Shown: positions 1 to 8,225, numbered from the stretch's first letter. The stretch is 43,404 nt of DNA from Myxococcota bacterium (GCA_028284955.1 JANQQS010000086.1:1-43404); one strand, 5' to 3'. Notes: generated by a model from the letters alone, not told the origin. Made by a program: numbers and translations.

Positions 1-15
1 GCTCTCTCCCTGCGA

Positions 16-30
16 AAGGCTCGGAGCCTT
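16..30. repeat. short inverted repeat in a gene-poor left edge
   Basis: Arms AAGGCT and AGCCTT flank a 3-base loop. No convincing gene is seen in bases 1-263; the hairpin may be the tail of a terminator of a gene outside the window, but no clear T-run follows it. Confidence 0.35.
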
Positions 31-263
31 CCTCAGTCGTTCGCTGTGGGGGCGCTCGCGCTCAGACCAAAATTCCACTGCTCTATGGGATGCTCCTTGA
101 GCGGCAAATCAGGGCAACTGATCGCTGCTCTAGAACACCTGCCGCATCTCCTGATCCCGACACTCCGCCTCATCCCGTTTCCGCTGCGAGCGAGAGGTTC
201 ACGACCAACACAACAAGTCACCGCTATCACTGGTCTATAACGCGCTGAGTCGCTTCATGGTGC

Positions 264-1154
264 CTATGGGTTGCGCGTGTAGCGAACCTCGACGATGTTG
301 AAGTCCGAGTTGTTTTCTCCGTAGTTTCGATCGTGCGGGCTGCCGTCGCCGTGGCCGAAGCCCGTCGCTTGCACGCGCAAGGATCGGAACTGACGACGGG
401 TTGTGATGTCGATGGGATACATGCCGTAGCTTCCGGATACCTTGTTGTTGGGGCCAAGCGTGCTGAGTTCCGGTCCGATGAGCCCTGTCGCCACAGTGGC
501 TCCCGACGCATCGAGTGCAGTCCATCGGCCTGTTTCGTGAAATCCGCGGCCGCCTTCGTTGAAGCCCAACATCCCGACCATGAGCGTGACGTCGGTGACC
601 GAGTCGCCGAAATCGATCACGATGGTCTCACTTGCTGGCCCACCTCGTTCGCGCTCGTAGTAGTCGATCTGTTTCCATCGTGCCCCGGCGACACCGAAGC
701 CTTTGTCTTTAAACTCGTCATCGTAGCTTACCCGGGCCGCTCCGCCTCGTAGGTCAAACGCGGCCAGGGTAACCCCGTCCCCCCAGTTTTGGGCGCCCTG
801 GCCATCGCGACGGATGATGTTTGGATTCACTTTCAGAGTGCGCATCACCGGGTCGCCGCCTCCGCTTCCGCCGTCGCGCTCCTCGTTCGGGGGATCGACG
901 CTGCCGCCTCCGGCATCTCTCATCGGGTTGGTCGCCGAATCGGGCATCGCCGCGATTTGGGCGTCTTGGTCTCCGTTGCTGTCCTCCAAATTATCGGGCT
1001 GTATTTCAGCGTCGAGTCGCCCGGATCCCTCGTGCGAACCGTCCATCTTCCCGCCCAGCTCGTCGCTGCCGCAGCCGCAAACGCCCGCGCTACAAAGTCC
1101 CGTGAGTAGCCACGCAACGGTCCACAATCTTTTTCGACGCCCAATGTCCATCAT
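264..1154 (-). CDS. secreted lipoprotein, unknown function
   Basis: A 296-residue protein. The N-terminus is a lipoprotein signal: an Arg/Lys patch (residues 6-9), a hydrophobic stretch (10-25) and a lipobox ending at Cys28 (V-C-G-C). An Asp/Gly/Ser-rich linker of about 100 residues follows, then a compact C-terminal domain of about 160 residues with alternating polar/hydrophobic strands (for example TIVIDFGDSVTDVTLMVG) that looks like a secreted beta-sandwich; no family was recognised. The frame is open further upstream, but the start at 1154 is preferred because the signal peptide begins there and GGA lies 7 bases before it; the ATG at 1151 is equally possible. A relic of a related gene lies at 6328-6435. 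The cell location follows from the lipobox; the role is unknown. Confidence 0.75.
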   Translation of the reverse strand: MMDIGRRKRLWTVAWLLTGLCSAGVCGCGSDELGGKMDGSHEGSGRLDAEIQPDNLEDSNGDQDAQIAAMPDSATNPMRDAGGGSVDPPNEERDGGSGGGDPVMRTLKVNPNIIRRDGQGAQNWGDGVTLAAFDLRGGAARVSYDDEFKDKGFGVAGARWKQIDYYERERGGPASETIVIDFGDSVTDVTLMVGMLGFNEGGRGFHETGRWTALDASGATVATGLIGPELSTLGPNNKVSGSYGMYPIDITTRRQFRSLRVQATGFGHGDGSPHDRNYGENNSDFNIVEVRYTRNP

Positions 1155-1437
1155 CGCGTTTTCCGATCGTTCGTGAACAGAGCCCTGAACAGAGCAAGTT
1201 TTCACGATAGAAATAGAAATTTTCGGCGTCGATTACAAAGCTGGCGCGCCGGAAGCTAGCCTCGGGAGCTGGATCATTGGAAAAAACAGAAAGAAGAAAA
1301 TTTACTGAAGAGTTCAAGCGGGAAGTGCCCATACTGCGTCCATTCGTATTCGAATTGAGCGAATACGCTACTCCAAAATATCCGCGGATCTCAGGTTGGC
1401 CGCGACGGGTGGATCATATTTTGCTCCCTTGTCGGAC

Positions 1438-1887
1438 GTGGTTGCAATACTGAGGTCTCCAGTCTCCAATCGAACCGATCGTTCGCGGATTGCCCGCAGC
1501 TCGATAGCCTATTTCGTGTTGTGCGGCTTGCTCTTCGGTTGCGTGGCGCAGACTTCGCCTTCCAGCGGCGAGACGGAGAGTGAGGACAAATTGGGTAGGG
1601 CTCGCCGGTGTGATAGCAGCGAGCTCCAACAGTATGAAGACGGACTGGTGGAGGACGCGTTGTGCAGCAATACCGAGGAGACGTCTTGCTTCGTCCGCGA
1701 GACAAAGATTGACGAGAGCAAGCAAGGCGTGGGTCAACTTACGACGACGTCGACCTTTTATTCTCGAGGCGTCGTGAAAGAGATTCCAGGTCACGGTGAG
1801 CCAGCACGATGCACTTGCATCCGTACAGGAACTCCTCGGTGTGTCGTAGTCAGCTACTTGGGGGAGGGCGGCGCTATCGAGCAATAG
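1438..1887 (+). CDS. small Cys-containing lipoprotein, unknown function
   Basis: About 149 residues from the GTG at 1438; the frame stays open back to a TTG at 1396, and no clear ribosome-binding site decides between them. A hydrophobic signal segment (IAYFVLCGLLFGC) gives a lipobox LFGC. The mature part is short, with Cys residues spaced as in small disulphide-bonded secreted proteins (RRCDSSEL, DALCSNTEETSCF, RCTCIRTGTPRCV). The gene is divergent from the lipoprotein at 264-1154 across an AT-rich region and converges on the outer-membrane pair at 1970-3420. No family is recognised; coding status rests on the lipobox and the unbroken frame. Confidence 0.55.
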   Translation: MVAILRSPVSNRTDRSRIARSSIAYFVLCGLLFGCVAQTSPSSGETESEDKLGRARRCDSSELQQYEDGLVEDALCSNTEETSCFVRETKIDESKQGVGQLTTTSTFYSRGVVKEIPGHGEPARCTCIRTGTPRCVVVSYLGEGGAIEQ

Positions 1888-1969
1888 AATACGGATTCGT
1901 CGCTTAGGTACGTCACGCCCGCGATTCTGCGAACCGACGCTGGCGTGGAAATGCCCAGCATCGGCCACG

Positions 1970-2662
1970 CTACGGCTCGACGATCAACGCCAAAGAACCG
2001 CTTAGGCCGTGCGTACGGGTGCCTTCGACGGCCAATGTGGTGATGCCGAAGAAGGCTGAATAGTGGAGCCCGAGCCCCAGGAAGACTCCGAGGTCGGAAG
2101 CCAGCTGGACACGCGCTCGCGCACCGACATCCAGGACGAGACCGACGCTTACGTCTCGTTCGTCGAGCAGCTCGTTCTCCCATGCGCTCACGCGACGGCC
2201 ATCCGGAGTATCGCGATCGTCGCCAAGAAGGGGGGTGCCGACGAATCCGGGACCCACGGTGATCGGGAGCTCGAGCGAAAAATGCGACTGTCTCCCAAGC
2301 GGAACAATGGGCGAAACCATCACGCCAAACCAACCATATTGAAGCCCGAGGTCGAGGCTCGACTGACCCTTGTACGTCCGGTCGATGGGCAACGCGTAGC
2401 GCTGCCGGTGCCGCGTCCACGGAGCGGGACGAAACGCCCCGGCGATGCCGATCTTCAGCCAAGCGATACGGACCCCCACTTCGCTATGAAGGGACGCGTG
2501 GAGGTGCTCGAAAAGGCCCGACGCCCGAGCAGACTGTACGACAAACCAAGAATGCCTTGGTCGGGATGACTCCGGCGAAGCCGGCATTTGAGCGGCCCCG
2601 GCGGAAGAACCAGTCCACACGATCGCAAACGCCAAACCCAATGCGCGTTTCTGTGTTTTCAC
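1970..2662 (-). CDS. outer-membrane beta-barrel-like protein (downstream paralogue)
   Basis: A 230-residue protein starting at the GTG at 2662, chosen because AAAGGA lies 6 bases upstream and a clear signal peptide starts there (MKTQKRALGL..., cleavage probably after SSAGAAQ). The rest alternates hydrophobic and polar residues with Gly and aromatic strand ends (for example LDLGLQYGWFGVMVSPIVPLG, LGLGLHYSAFFGI), as expected of an outer-membrane beta-barrel. It follows the similar gene at 2686-3420 with a 23-base gap, so the two are probably one transcript and arose by duplication. The barrel call is inferred from strand pattern and signal peptide; no specific porin family was recognised. Confidence 0.7.
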   Translation of the reverse strand: MKTQKRALGLAFAIVWTGSSAGAAQMPASPESSRPRHSWFVVQSARASGLFEHLHASLHSEVGVRIAWLKIGIAGAFRPAPWTRHRQRYALPIDRTYKGQSSLDLGLQYGWFGVMVSPIVPLGRQSHFSLELPITVGPGFVGTPLLGDDRDTPDGRRVSAWENELLDERDVSVGLVLDVGARARVQLASDLGVFLGLGLHYSAFFGITTLAVEGTRTHGLSGSLALIVEP

Positions 2663-2685
2663 AATCGATCCTTTCGAAGCCCGGC

Positions 2686-3420
2686 TCAAATGGAACCGCT
2701 CAGCGGAGGCGTGACGCGATATGGACGTCGGCGGGTGAACCAATATCGAAACGAGAGCGCGACTTCGACGATCGATTTTTCGCCATCCCCGTCGTAGCCT
2801 TCAGGAGCGCTTAGATAAGCCTGCAGCCGTGCCGACCATCGATCGGAAAGCAAGTAGCTCGCGCCGGCGCTGACGGTGACTCCAGGAAAGCGCGCGAGCT
2901 CCCTTTCCCCATTCACGTCCATCGCAAAAGGAAACAACACCCCCGTATGCAGCGCCCAGTCTTCGCCGATCGACACCGTCGCTTGAACGCCCAGATCGAG
3001 CGTGAGGGAGGATGCGCTGAAGCCTCCGGCGCGAAGCAAGCGAACCCCGGGTGCAACGATGGCGTCAAAACGTGCGCGTCTCCATTGGGTAAGGAGGCCC
3101 ATCACTGGAATCCGTGCGCGAAAACGCAGCCCATGTTCACGCGCCCGTCCCTGAATCGCTGCATGTTCGAGTCGCCCGGCCATCGCTTGCATACCCAGCA
3201 ACCAGGCGCGCCGCTGAACAAAATAGTCGAGTTCGCCCATCGGGTAGTCTTTGTCCGACGCAGCAAGACCGAAGAGCATCGAATGCGACCACGCTTCGGT
3301 CTGCTTGGCGTCCCCCGTCTGCGCGTTCGCAGCGTCAGCATTTACGATCGAGCACATCCACCACAAACCGACCGAGAGCCCTGCTGCAGGAGAGACCAAA
3401 CCGCGATTCTTCCGAAACAT
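2686..3420 (-). CDS. outer-membrane beta-barrel-like protein (upstream paralogue)
   Basis: A 244-residue protein with a signal peptide (Arg3/Lys4, hydrophobic core around residues 9-28, likely cleavage at the ANAQ stretch near residue 34). The body has amphipathic strands such as FDAIVAPGVRLLRAG, LTLDLGVQATVSIG and VSAGASYLLSDRWSARLQAYL, typical of small barrel proteins, and ends in basic, Pro-containing residues. It is the first gene of a two-gene minus-strand unit and is divergent from the LysR-type regulator at 3477-4472, which may control it. The transported substrate, if any, cannot be read from the sequence. Confidence 0.7.
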   Translation of the reverse strand: MFRKNRGLVSPAAGLSVGLWWMCSIVNADAANAQTGDAKQTEAWSHSMLFGLAASDKDYPMGELDYFVQRRAWLLGMQAMAGRLEHAAIQGRAREHGLRFRARIPVMGLLTQWRRARFDAIVAPGVRLLRAGGFSASSLTLDLGVQATVSIGEDWALHTGVLFPFAMDVNGERELARFPGVTVSAGASYLLSDRWSARLQAYLSAPEGYDGDGEKSIVEVALSFRYWFTRRRPYRVTPPLSGSI

Positions 3421-3460
3421 GGGAATACTCTAGTCAGCTCGCGAGCATGCACCAAACGCA

Positions 3461-3474
3461 TTATATTCATATAA
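3461..3474. promoter_or_regulatory. candidate LysR-type operator between divergent genes
   Basis: Inverted repeat TTATAT-TC-ATATAA with T-N11-A spacing, the usual core of LysR-type sites, lies immediately upstream of the regulator start at 3477. A second palindrome, GCTCGCGAGC, is at 3437-3446. Both sit in the 56-base gap shared with the divergent outer-membrane genes. That the regulator binds here is inferred. Confidence 0.45.
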
Positions 3475-3476
3475 CC

Positions 3477-4472
3477 ATGCACGAAAATAATGATCTCGCG
3501 CTTCATCGAATCGACACGAATCTCCTCGTTACACTCGACGTTCTCCTCGCGGAACGAAATGTCACCCAAGCCGGCAAACTGCTGGGCCTTTCGCAATCCG
3601 CGATGAGCCATCGGTTGCGCCGACTGCGCGAACTTTTTGAAGATCCCCTGCTGGTCCCCGGCGCCGGAAACTTGCTCCTGCTGACTCCTCGAGCGAGTCG
3701 TCTCGAAGCGCCCTTGCGGCACGCGCTTTGCGAAGTGCGAAGGCTCTTTGCGCCTCCGGGGGAGTTCGAACCGGGCATGTCCACGCGGAGCTTCGCTCTT
3801 CGAATGCCCGACGTGGCCGAGCTCATGTTGGGGCCGGAGATGTTGTCTTTGGCCGCGACCGAGGCGCCCAAGGTTCGTTTTGATTTTCTGCCGTGGAGCA
3901 ACGATCTCGACGCGCTCGAAAACGGTCGGGTCGATCTACAACTCGGCGCAGGGCCCAAGCCGAAGCATGCGTGGGTTGACTCCGCAGACCTCGGGCTCGC
4001 GAACTATCAGTGCGTCGTGCACCGAGACTGTCGCTACCGTGGCAAAAAGCTTTCGATGGCGCAGTACTTGAAGCTTGACCACATCATCGTTGGCACCAAA
4101 GACGAAGCGCTCAGCCTCGTGGACATCGCGCTTCAAAAGCAGGGCGTGCAAAGACACGTCGCGTTCCGAGTCTCGAACTTCATCTCTGCGCCGATATTCG
4201 TCGCTCAGTCCCCGTCGTCCGTGGCGACGATGCTCGTCGTGCCGGCGATGCCGATTTGGCGACTGCTCCCCCTGCGTCTCATGAGGCCACCCGTGCTCCA
4301 TGCACCGTTCGCACTCACCATGATGTGGCACAAACAGCACGAAGCCGACGCCGCACAGTTGTGGTTGCGATCGTTCATTGCCAAGATCGCAAGACAGAAG
4401 CTTACGCACCAAGCGCGCGCCAGCTTGCCCCAATCTCAGAAGCAAAGCCGGGCCAACCGAACGCGCAAGTAG
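3477..4472 (+). CDS. LysR-family transcriptional regulator (NodD/PcpR-like)
   Basis: A 331-residue protein. Residues about 8-67 form the LysR helix-turn-helix (LHRIDTNLLVTLDVLLAERN, then VTQAGKLLGLSQSAMSHRLR), with the 'RIDLNLL..LD.LL.ERNVT.AA..L..SQ.A.S..L.RLR' pattern of the NodD/PcpR branch. The C-terminal effector domain (about 95-300) is intact. The ATG at 3477 is preferred over an in-frame ATG at 3447; neither has a clear Shine-Dalgarno. The tail from about residue 300 is basic and extended (RANRTRK). It is divergent from the outer-membrane pair, so that pair is the likeliest target. The effector is unknown. Confidence 0.88.
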   Translation: MHENNDLALHRIDTNLLVTLDVLLAERNVTQAGKLLGLSQSAMSHRLRRLRELFEDPLLVPGAGNLLLLTPRASRLEAPLRHALCEVRRLFAPPGEFEPGMSTRSFALRMPDVAELMLGPEMLSLAATEAPKVRFDFLPWSNDLDALENGRVDLQLGAGPKPKHAWVDSADLGLANYQCVVHRDCRYRGKKLSMAQYLKLDHIIVGTKDEALSLVDIALQKQGVQRHVAFRVSNFISAPIFVAQSPSSVATMLVVPAMPIWRLLPLRLMRPPVLHAPFALTMMWHKQHEADAAQLWLRSFIAKIARQKLTHQARASLPQSQKQSRANRTRK

Positions 4473-4535
4473 ACATGATCCGCATTCGACCGGCAACGGT
4501 TGACGACTTCGCCAAGCCCCTGGGTCAGGTTTTCG

Positions 4536-5207
4536 TTACGGAAGCTCGCATGACATGCACGTTCCTTGGCTGCACACTTCGCCAGGCTCGCAGCGATATG
4601 AGGCTGCGCACACCAATATGGCCCAGTCTTCGTCGATGACAGCGTCCCCGTCCGAGTCTCGGAAGTCGTTTGAGTAGGCACCGCAGCAGTCCGGCTCGGA
4701 AACTGCGCCAAAAAAGTAGGTGCAATCTACCATCCCGGAATCCACGCCGCCCGCGTCGGGAAGGCGGGTGGGATCTCGGGGGTTATCCGCTCCCCCGGTT
4801 GAGAGCTCGCGGCCGACAAAACCCAAACTAAAATGATCGACTTCAGCTTCCAGTCCCGACGATCGCGCTTGGCTGGGCCGTGGCGCATAGGCGTCGCGAG
4901 TGCCCATGCGTGACCAAAAGATCTGCTGCTCTTCGTCAAACTCGCCCACAAACTGAACAACGGCGGGCTGAGCATGTGGTGCGCATTAAAGAGAGAGATT
5001 TGGGGCGATCAAGATGGAAGAGCCAACGGTGAAGACCTTGTGGATTGCCCGCCGCGTGGCGATTGCATCGAGCTCTCCCGCAAAAGGAAACTGACCCTCT
5101 GGGCCGGAGCTTTCGCCCGTGTACTTCTCCGTGGTGTCATGCTTTGCGCCCACGGGGCTGCAGGCCGCCGCCGCCGCTACTAGCGCGACCGAAGAGCTGG
5201 TGATCAT
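4536..5207 (-). pseudogene. broken lipoprotein gene, trypsin-like N-terminus interrupted by TAA
   Basis: From ATG 5207 the frame encodes a lipoprotein signal (MITSSSVALVAAAAAC) and a segment (GELDAIATRRAIHKVFTVG, then SSILIAPNLSL) that recalls the start of secreted trypsin-like proteases, just before the usual catalytic-His region. An in-frame TAA at 4986-4988 stops it after 74 codons. The same frame then stays open for about 150 more codons to 4536, reading through AQPAVVQFVGEFDEEQQIFW and ending in a Cys-rich tail (YRCEPGEVCSQGTCMSC). No GDSGGP catalytic-Ser motif is found, so the downstream half is either a different domain or the protease core has been deleted. The simplest reading is a decayed secreted-protein gene; a truncated 74-residue lipoprotein could still be made. 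Confidence 0.55.
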
Positions 5208-5575
5208 TCGACTGCGTCCACACCGATCCGGTGCCGCGATGTTGCCGAGTTTTGTAACAGGCTTTGTGTTGATCAAGGGCGCTCCGCGGCAAAGTGTTTG
5301 AAATATTTGCGAAACACAAACGCGGTTTAGTCGTTGAAAGATGCGCAAAGCTGGTGAACTGGTGGCTGATTCTGTCGCAGACAAGTGCCGGATGCGTCTC
5401 GGCGTACGGGTCGCTTCATTGGTGCAATATTGAAAATAGTCACAATTTATCTTTCTTTTGCGTCGTCTCATTCGATTTCATTATTTTCATTTCTTCGTTT
5501 GATGTTTTGATTTTCCGTATTGAAGGGTATTCTCCGGCTGAAGAAAAAGCTTCGATGCGTGCGGGAGGTGCAACG
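5208..5575. other. AT-rich intergenic stretch, no convincing gene
   Basis: A plus-strand frame is open through here, but its composition (long runs of Phe/Ile/Ser from T-rich codons around 5430-5540) is not protein-like and no family was seen. The marked drop in GC at about 5430-5660 contrasts with the GC-rich neighbours and suggests decayed or recently acquired DNA. Confidence 0.4.
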
Positions 5576-5662
5576 ATGTTTCGATTTTTGTACGCCAGTG
5601 TAAGTCGGTTGTTCGGGGTCGTTTTTCTCCCTTTTATTTTCGTTACGGGCGGATGTTTTTAG
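5576..5662 (+). CDS. candidate micro-lipoprotein (28 codons)
   Basis: A perfect GGAGGT (5564-5569) sits 6 bases before ATG 5576. The product is almost only a signal peptide: MFRFLYASVSRLFGVV, then a hydrophobic core and a lipobox V-T-G-G-C followed by Phe and a TAG stop. If processed by signal peptidase II, the mature product would be a lipidated dipeptide. A further small frame (GTG 5676 to TAG 5774, Ala/Glu/Thr-rich) abuts the start of the next gene. This may be a genuine tiny lipopeptide, or the surviving start of a lipoprotein gene whose body has decayed; the strong ribosome-binding site favours translation. Confidence 0.4.
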   Translation: MFRFLYASVSRLFGVVFLPFIFVTGGCF

Positions 5663-5774
5663 TCCGAAGTAGCGCGTGAAGCACGATCTGCAGAAGCAGA
5701 GCTTCACACCCGCTGCCGACGAAACCGCCGCCGCCGAAACCGCGGCCGAGAAAACGCCAGAAAGGGAGGGCTAG

Positions 5775-6293
5775 GTGTCCGCAGAAATAGCTAGACAGCT
5801 ACGAATATGCGCGTTGTGGGTCTGCGCCATGGTGACGTTGGCCGCCTGCGCGGCGCAGGCAGAAACAGAGGTTGAAGGGTCGGCTGAGGATTTTTCGCAG
5901 AAACAGACTTCTGATGAGCGAGGAGAACCAAAGAAACCACCACATCCCGGCGAGGTTATCTTCATGAGTTCGTGCGCTGGTTGTCATCCCACGTACGACG
6001 CGTTTGAAGAGATTATGTCGGCACGTGCCGTCAGCGCCGACGTCAATCTTAAGCAACTCGAATGGAAAGACGCATGGATTAAGATCCGTTGCGACGAACC
6101 TGAAGAAGCACAGGACATGCCAAGGATTACCGAGCAAATGGTTTCGAATGAGAAGCTGACCTCGGTGTTCACGTACCTTAGAGACAAAGGAATATTTTTT
6201 AACGCCGACAAAGAGAAGACACTCCGAAAGACTATTGTTGGAGAAGCACCGGAAGAGTTTCCGGAATGCCCAAAGACGATCGCCGGAGAATAG
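5775..6293 (+). CDS. lipoprotein with one cytochrome c-type CxxCH haem motif
   Basis: A 172-residue protein from the GTG at 5775, preceded by AGGGAGGG 4 bases upstream. It has a lipoprotein signal with lipobox LAAC (Cys25), a Glu/Lys/Ser-rich linker, then CAGCH at residues 67-71, the covalent haem-binding motif of c-type cytochromes. Downstream Met residues (in QDMPRITEQM) could give the sixth ligand, and SVFTYLRDKGIFF resembles the last helix of small cytochromes. It is probably a membrane-tethered electron carrier outside the inner membrane; partners are not encoded nearby. No other cytochrome or maturation gene is in the window. Confidence 0.65.
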   Translation: MSAEIARQLRICALWVCAMVTLAACAAQAETEVEGSAEDFSQKQTSDERGEPKKPPHPGEVIFMSSCAGCHPTYDAFEEIMSARAVSADVNLKQLEWKDAWIKIRCDEPEEAQDMPRITEQMVSNEKLTSVFTYLRDKGIFFNADKEKTLRKTIVGEAPEEFPECPKTIAGE

Positions 6294-6327
6294 CGTAAGC
6301 TACTTCCCCTACTCGCAGCCGTTCCCT

Positions 6328-6435
6328 CTAGGGGGCGAACTCTCCGTTCGGAGGATCGACGTCGCTGCCTCCCGTGTCTCTCACCGGGTCCGTCGCGGAA
6401 TCGGGCGTCGCCACGATTTGTGCGTTTTTCGAGCT
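6328..6435 (-). pseudogene. relic fragment of a paralogue of the lipoprotein gene at 264-1154
   Basis: On the minus strand this reads AQIVATPDSATDPVRDTGGS, then DVDPPNGEFAP and a TAG. The intact gene at 264-1154 has AQIAAMPDSATNPMRDAGGG, then SVDPPNEERDG. The DNA also aligns base by base (about 6339-6430 against about 875-965). The fragment has no signal peptide and no C-terminal domain, and an upstream in-frame TAA closes it. It is a leftover of a duplicated or recombined lipoprotein gene. The rest of the 355-base gap between 6293 and 6649 shows nothing further. Confidence 0.65.
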
Positions 6436-6648
6436 GAACCTCAACTTGGCGGCGAATGTGGTCTTGCCTTGCGGTACCGTCTTTTAGGTCTTGAAATCGA
6501 CCGAATGCCTCCTCCAAAGGGTTTCTTTCGCGGTTGCATAAAACACCCATGGGGACCATCTAGCGACGCGCAAATATTGCGCCTCTCAGTCGGTATCTCT
6601 CCGTTCGTGGATGTTGACGAGTGGAGATAGTCATACGAAGAAAGCAGC

Positions 6649-7536
6649 GTGACAGATCCTCTTCCCGCCGCCGTTCGGCAACGACTCGAGGAGCTACCCG
6701 TGCTGCCGATGGTTGTGGCTCGGCTCATGAGCCTCGACCGAAGTGCGGACGATTACTTCGATCGCGTCATCGAACTTGTTCAGCTCGAGCCGGTTTACGC
6801 AGCACGACTGATCGCAAGCGCAAACACCGTGGAGCATCGCGGGGTCACCGAAATCAAAAGCATCCAAGATGCGGTAGTGAGAATCGGTGCGCGAAAAGTC
6901 TCGTCGTTGGTCATCGGTATGTCGGTCGTCAAGGTGTTCGCTCCCACCAACGAGTGGGAGTCATCGCTTTGGCGGCATGCGGTTCAGGTGGCGCTTGGCG
7001 CAAAGCAACTCGCGGTCGTGAGTCGAGACCAGGCGGTTGATCCGGAACAAGTGTATCTTGCTGGATTGCTCCATGACGTGGGCAGATTCCTGCTGTTCGA
7101 CGTCGCCCGCGACAAGCTTCGTCACGTGGACGAAGCCGACTGGGCTAGTCCTACGGAAATGGTCCAGGCTGAACGAGAGCTCGTGGGATTGGATCACACC
7201 GAGCTTGGCCACAAAGCGGCCAGCAAGTGGTCTCTGCCAGCGGTCATTTGCGATTCGATTCTCTGTCACCATTCCCCAAGCCGCATTGGCAATCTGGGGG
7301 AAAAGGCGCGGAAAACTGCCGAGCTGGTGCGCATGTCCGACGTAGCTATGTTTGGCTCGGTCAAGTCGGGTATGCCGTCCCTTTGGGATGCGACGCCTGA
7401 AGAGGCCGTGGCGCGATTGGAACGAGTTCGGCCTCCGTGGTTTCCAAGCGTGACGCCGTCGCTGGTCGAGCGTCTGTCGAGCGTGGAAGAGGAATCAGCC
7501 GCCGCCATGGTGCTCTTGGGGCTGGCGTCAGCCTGA
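6649..7536 (+). CDS. HDOD-domain signalling protein
   Basis: A 295-residue protein from GTG 6649. Residues about 10-205 match the HDOD domain: LPVLPMVVARLMSL at the start, a helical 'IELVQLEPVYAARLIASANT' segment, 'SIQDAVVRIGARKVSSLVIG', and the HD-type core GLLHDVGRFLLF with later LDHTELGHKAASKW and ILCHHSP. Several histidines of the parent HD fold survive, but HDOD proteins are generally regarded as non-catalytic scaffolds in signalling, biofilm or stress pathways. It stands alone, with no response-regulator receiver or GGDEF attached. Common as multiple paralogues in myxobacteria and other deltaproteobacteria. Confidence 0.88.
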   Translation: MTDPLPAAVRQRLEELPVLPMVVARLMSLDRSADDYFDRVIELVQLEPVYAARLIASANTVEHRGVTEIKSIQDAVVRIGARKVSSLVIGMSVVKVFAPTNEWESSLWRHAVQVALGAKQLAVVSRDQAVDPEQVYLAGLLHDVGRFLLFDVARDKLRHVDEADWASPTEMVQAERELVGLDHTELGHKAASKWSLPAVICDSILCHHSPSRIGNLGEKARKTAELVRMSDVAMFGSVKSGMPSLWDATPEEAVARLERVRPPWFPSVTPSLVERLSSVEEESAAAMVLLGLASA

Positions 7537-7569
7537 CCTGTCTTCGTCGTACCATGACGGCGTGCCTAC

Positions 7570-8154
7570 TTAAGCGGCGATGGCCCGGGCCAGAGGGTCG
7601 CCGAGATCGTAGACATGATGAAGCACCGTGCGCGTCCGGCGAGCTGGCGTGTAGAGCGGAGTCGGAGGATAGCCATCGTCGATATGGCGAGTGGCTAGGT
7701 CGAGGGCAACGAGGTCTTTGAGGGCCAGCGTGGTCGCCCGCGGGGTTGCTTCAGCAAGCATTTTCAGAATCTCGTTGAAGCGTTGTGCGCCAAGGCCGAC
7801 GGCTGCCAAGGTCGGCAGCGACCACTTCTTTAGCATCGACCGCTCGACCGCACAGCGGTGTATCCAGTGCCAGAGCGCCTGGGCAGGTTCGGCGACTTCG
7901 TGCCCAAGTTCGCCGAGCACGTACTCGGGTCGCAAGGGGTGACCGTAGTTCGGGTTTGGCACGACGAGATCAAGCGTCTCAAGCTGGCTCAGCGTGCGTT
8001 TGAGGCTCTCGGGAGCAATGCCCAATCGCTTGTAGAGGGTGATGAACTTGCAGCCGCGTTCGTTGGCCACTTGGGCCGTGACGGGTAGGGCCCAACGGCA
8101 GTGGAGCAGGCGGGCGAGGGCTCGTGGCGCGGAGTAAGAAACGGCCAAGCTCAC
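7570..8154 (-). CDS. winged-helix regulator, two HxlR/MarR-like modules
   Basis: A 194-residue protein from GTG 8154; no clear ribosome-binding site was seen, so a later start is possible. Two helix-turn-helix modules are visible: ITLYKRLGIAPESLKRTLSQ LETLDLVVPN (about residues 38-67) and WSLPTLAAVGLGAQRFNEILKML followed by TLALKDLVALDLATR (about 110-160). The second has the HxlR-style 'F.EI...L......TLA..LK.L...GL' arrangement. It is divergent from the glyoxalase-like gene at 8226, a frequent pairing, and probably represses it and itself. The ligand is unknown. Confidence 0.75.
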   Translation of the reverse strand: MSLAVSYSAPRALARLLHCRWALPVTAQVANERGCKFITLYKRLGIAPESLKRTLSQLETLDLVVPNPNYGHPLRPEYVLGELGHEVAEPAQALWHWIHRCAVERSMLKKWSLPTLAAVGLGAQRFNEILKMLAEATPRATTLALKDLVALDLATRHIDDGYPPTPLYTPARRTRTVLHHVYDLGDPLARAIAA

Positions 8155-8168
8155 ACCGAGATTTTGGG

Positions 8169-8195
8169 TTGACTCAGAAATATATCAAGTATAAA
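8169..8195 (+). promoter_or_regulatory. candidate promoter of the glyoxalase-like gene
   Basis: TTGACT (8169-8174) and TATAAA (8190-8195) are separated by 15 bases in an AT-rich divergent gap, 30 bases before ATG 8226. The spacing is shorter than ideal; assigned by eye. Confidence 0.35.
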
Positions 8196-8225
8196 AATCT
8201 TAAAACACACAGAAAGGGAAGAGTC

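Noticed and set aside
3114-3476. N-terminal extension of the LysR-type gene
   Set aside because: It overlaps the oppositely oriented outer-membrane gene and has no family similarity; the LysR domain begins just after 3477.
5294-5575. Upstream part of a plus-strand frame continuing into the micro-lipoprotein
   Set aside because: T-rich, Phe/Ile/Ser-biased composition without protein-like pattern; the strong ribosome-binding site lies at its end instead.
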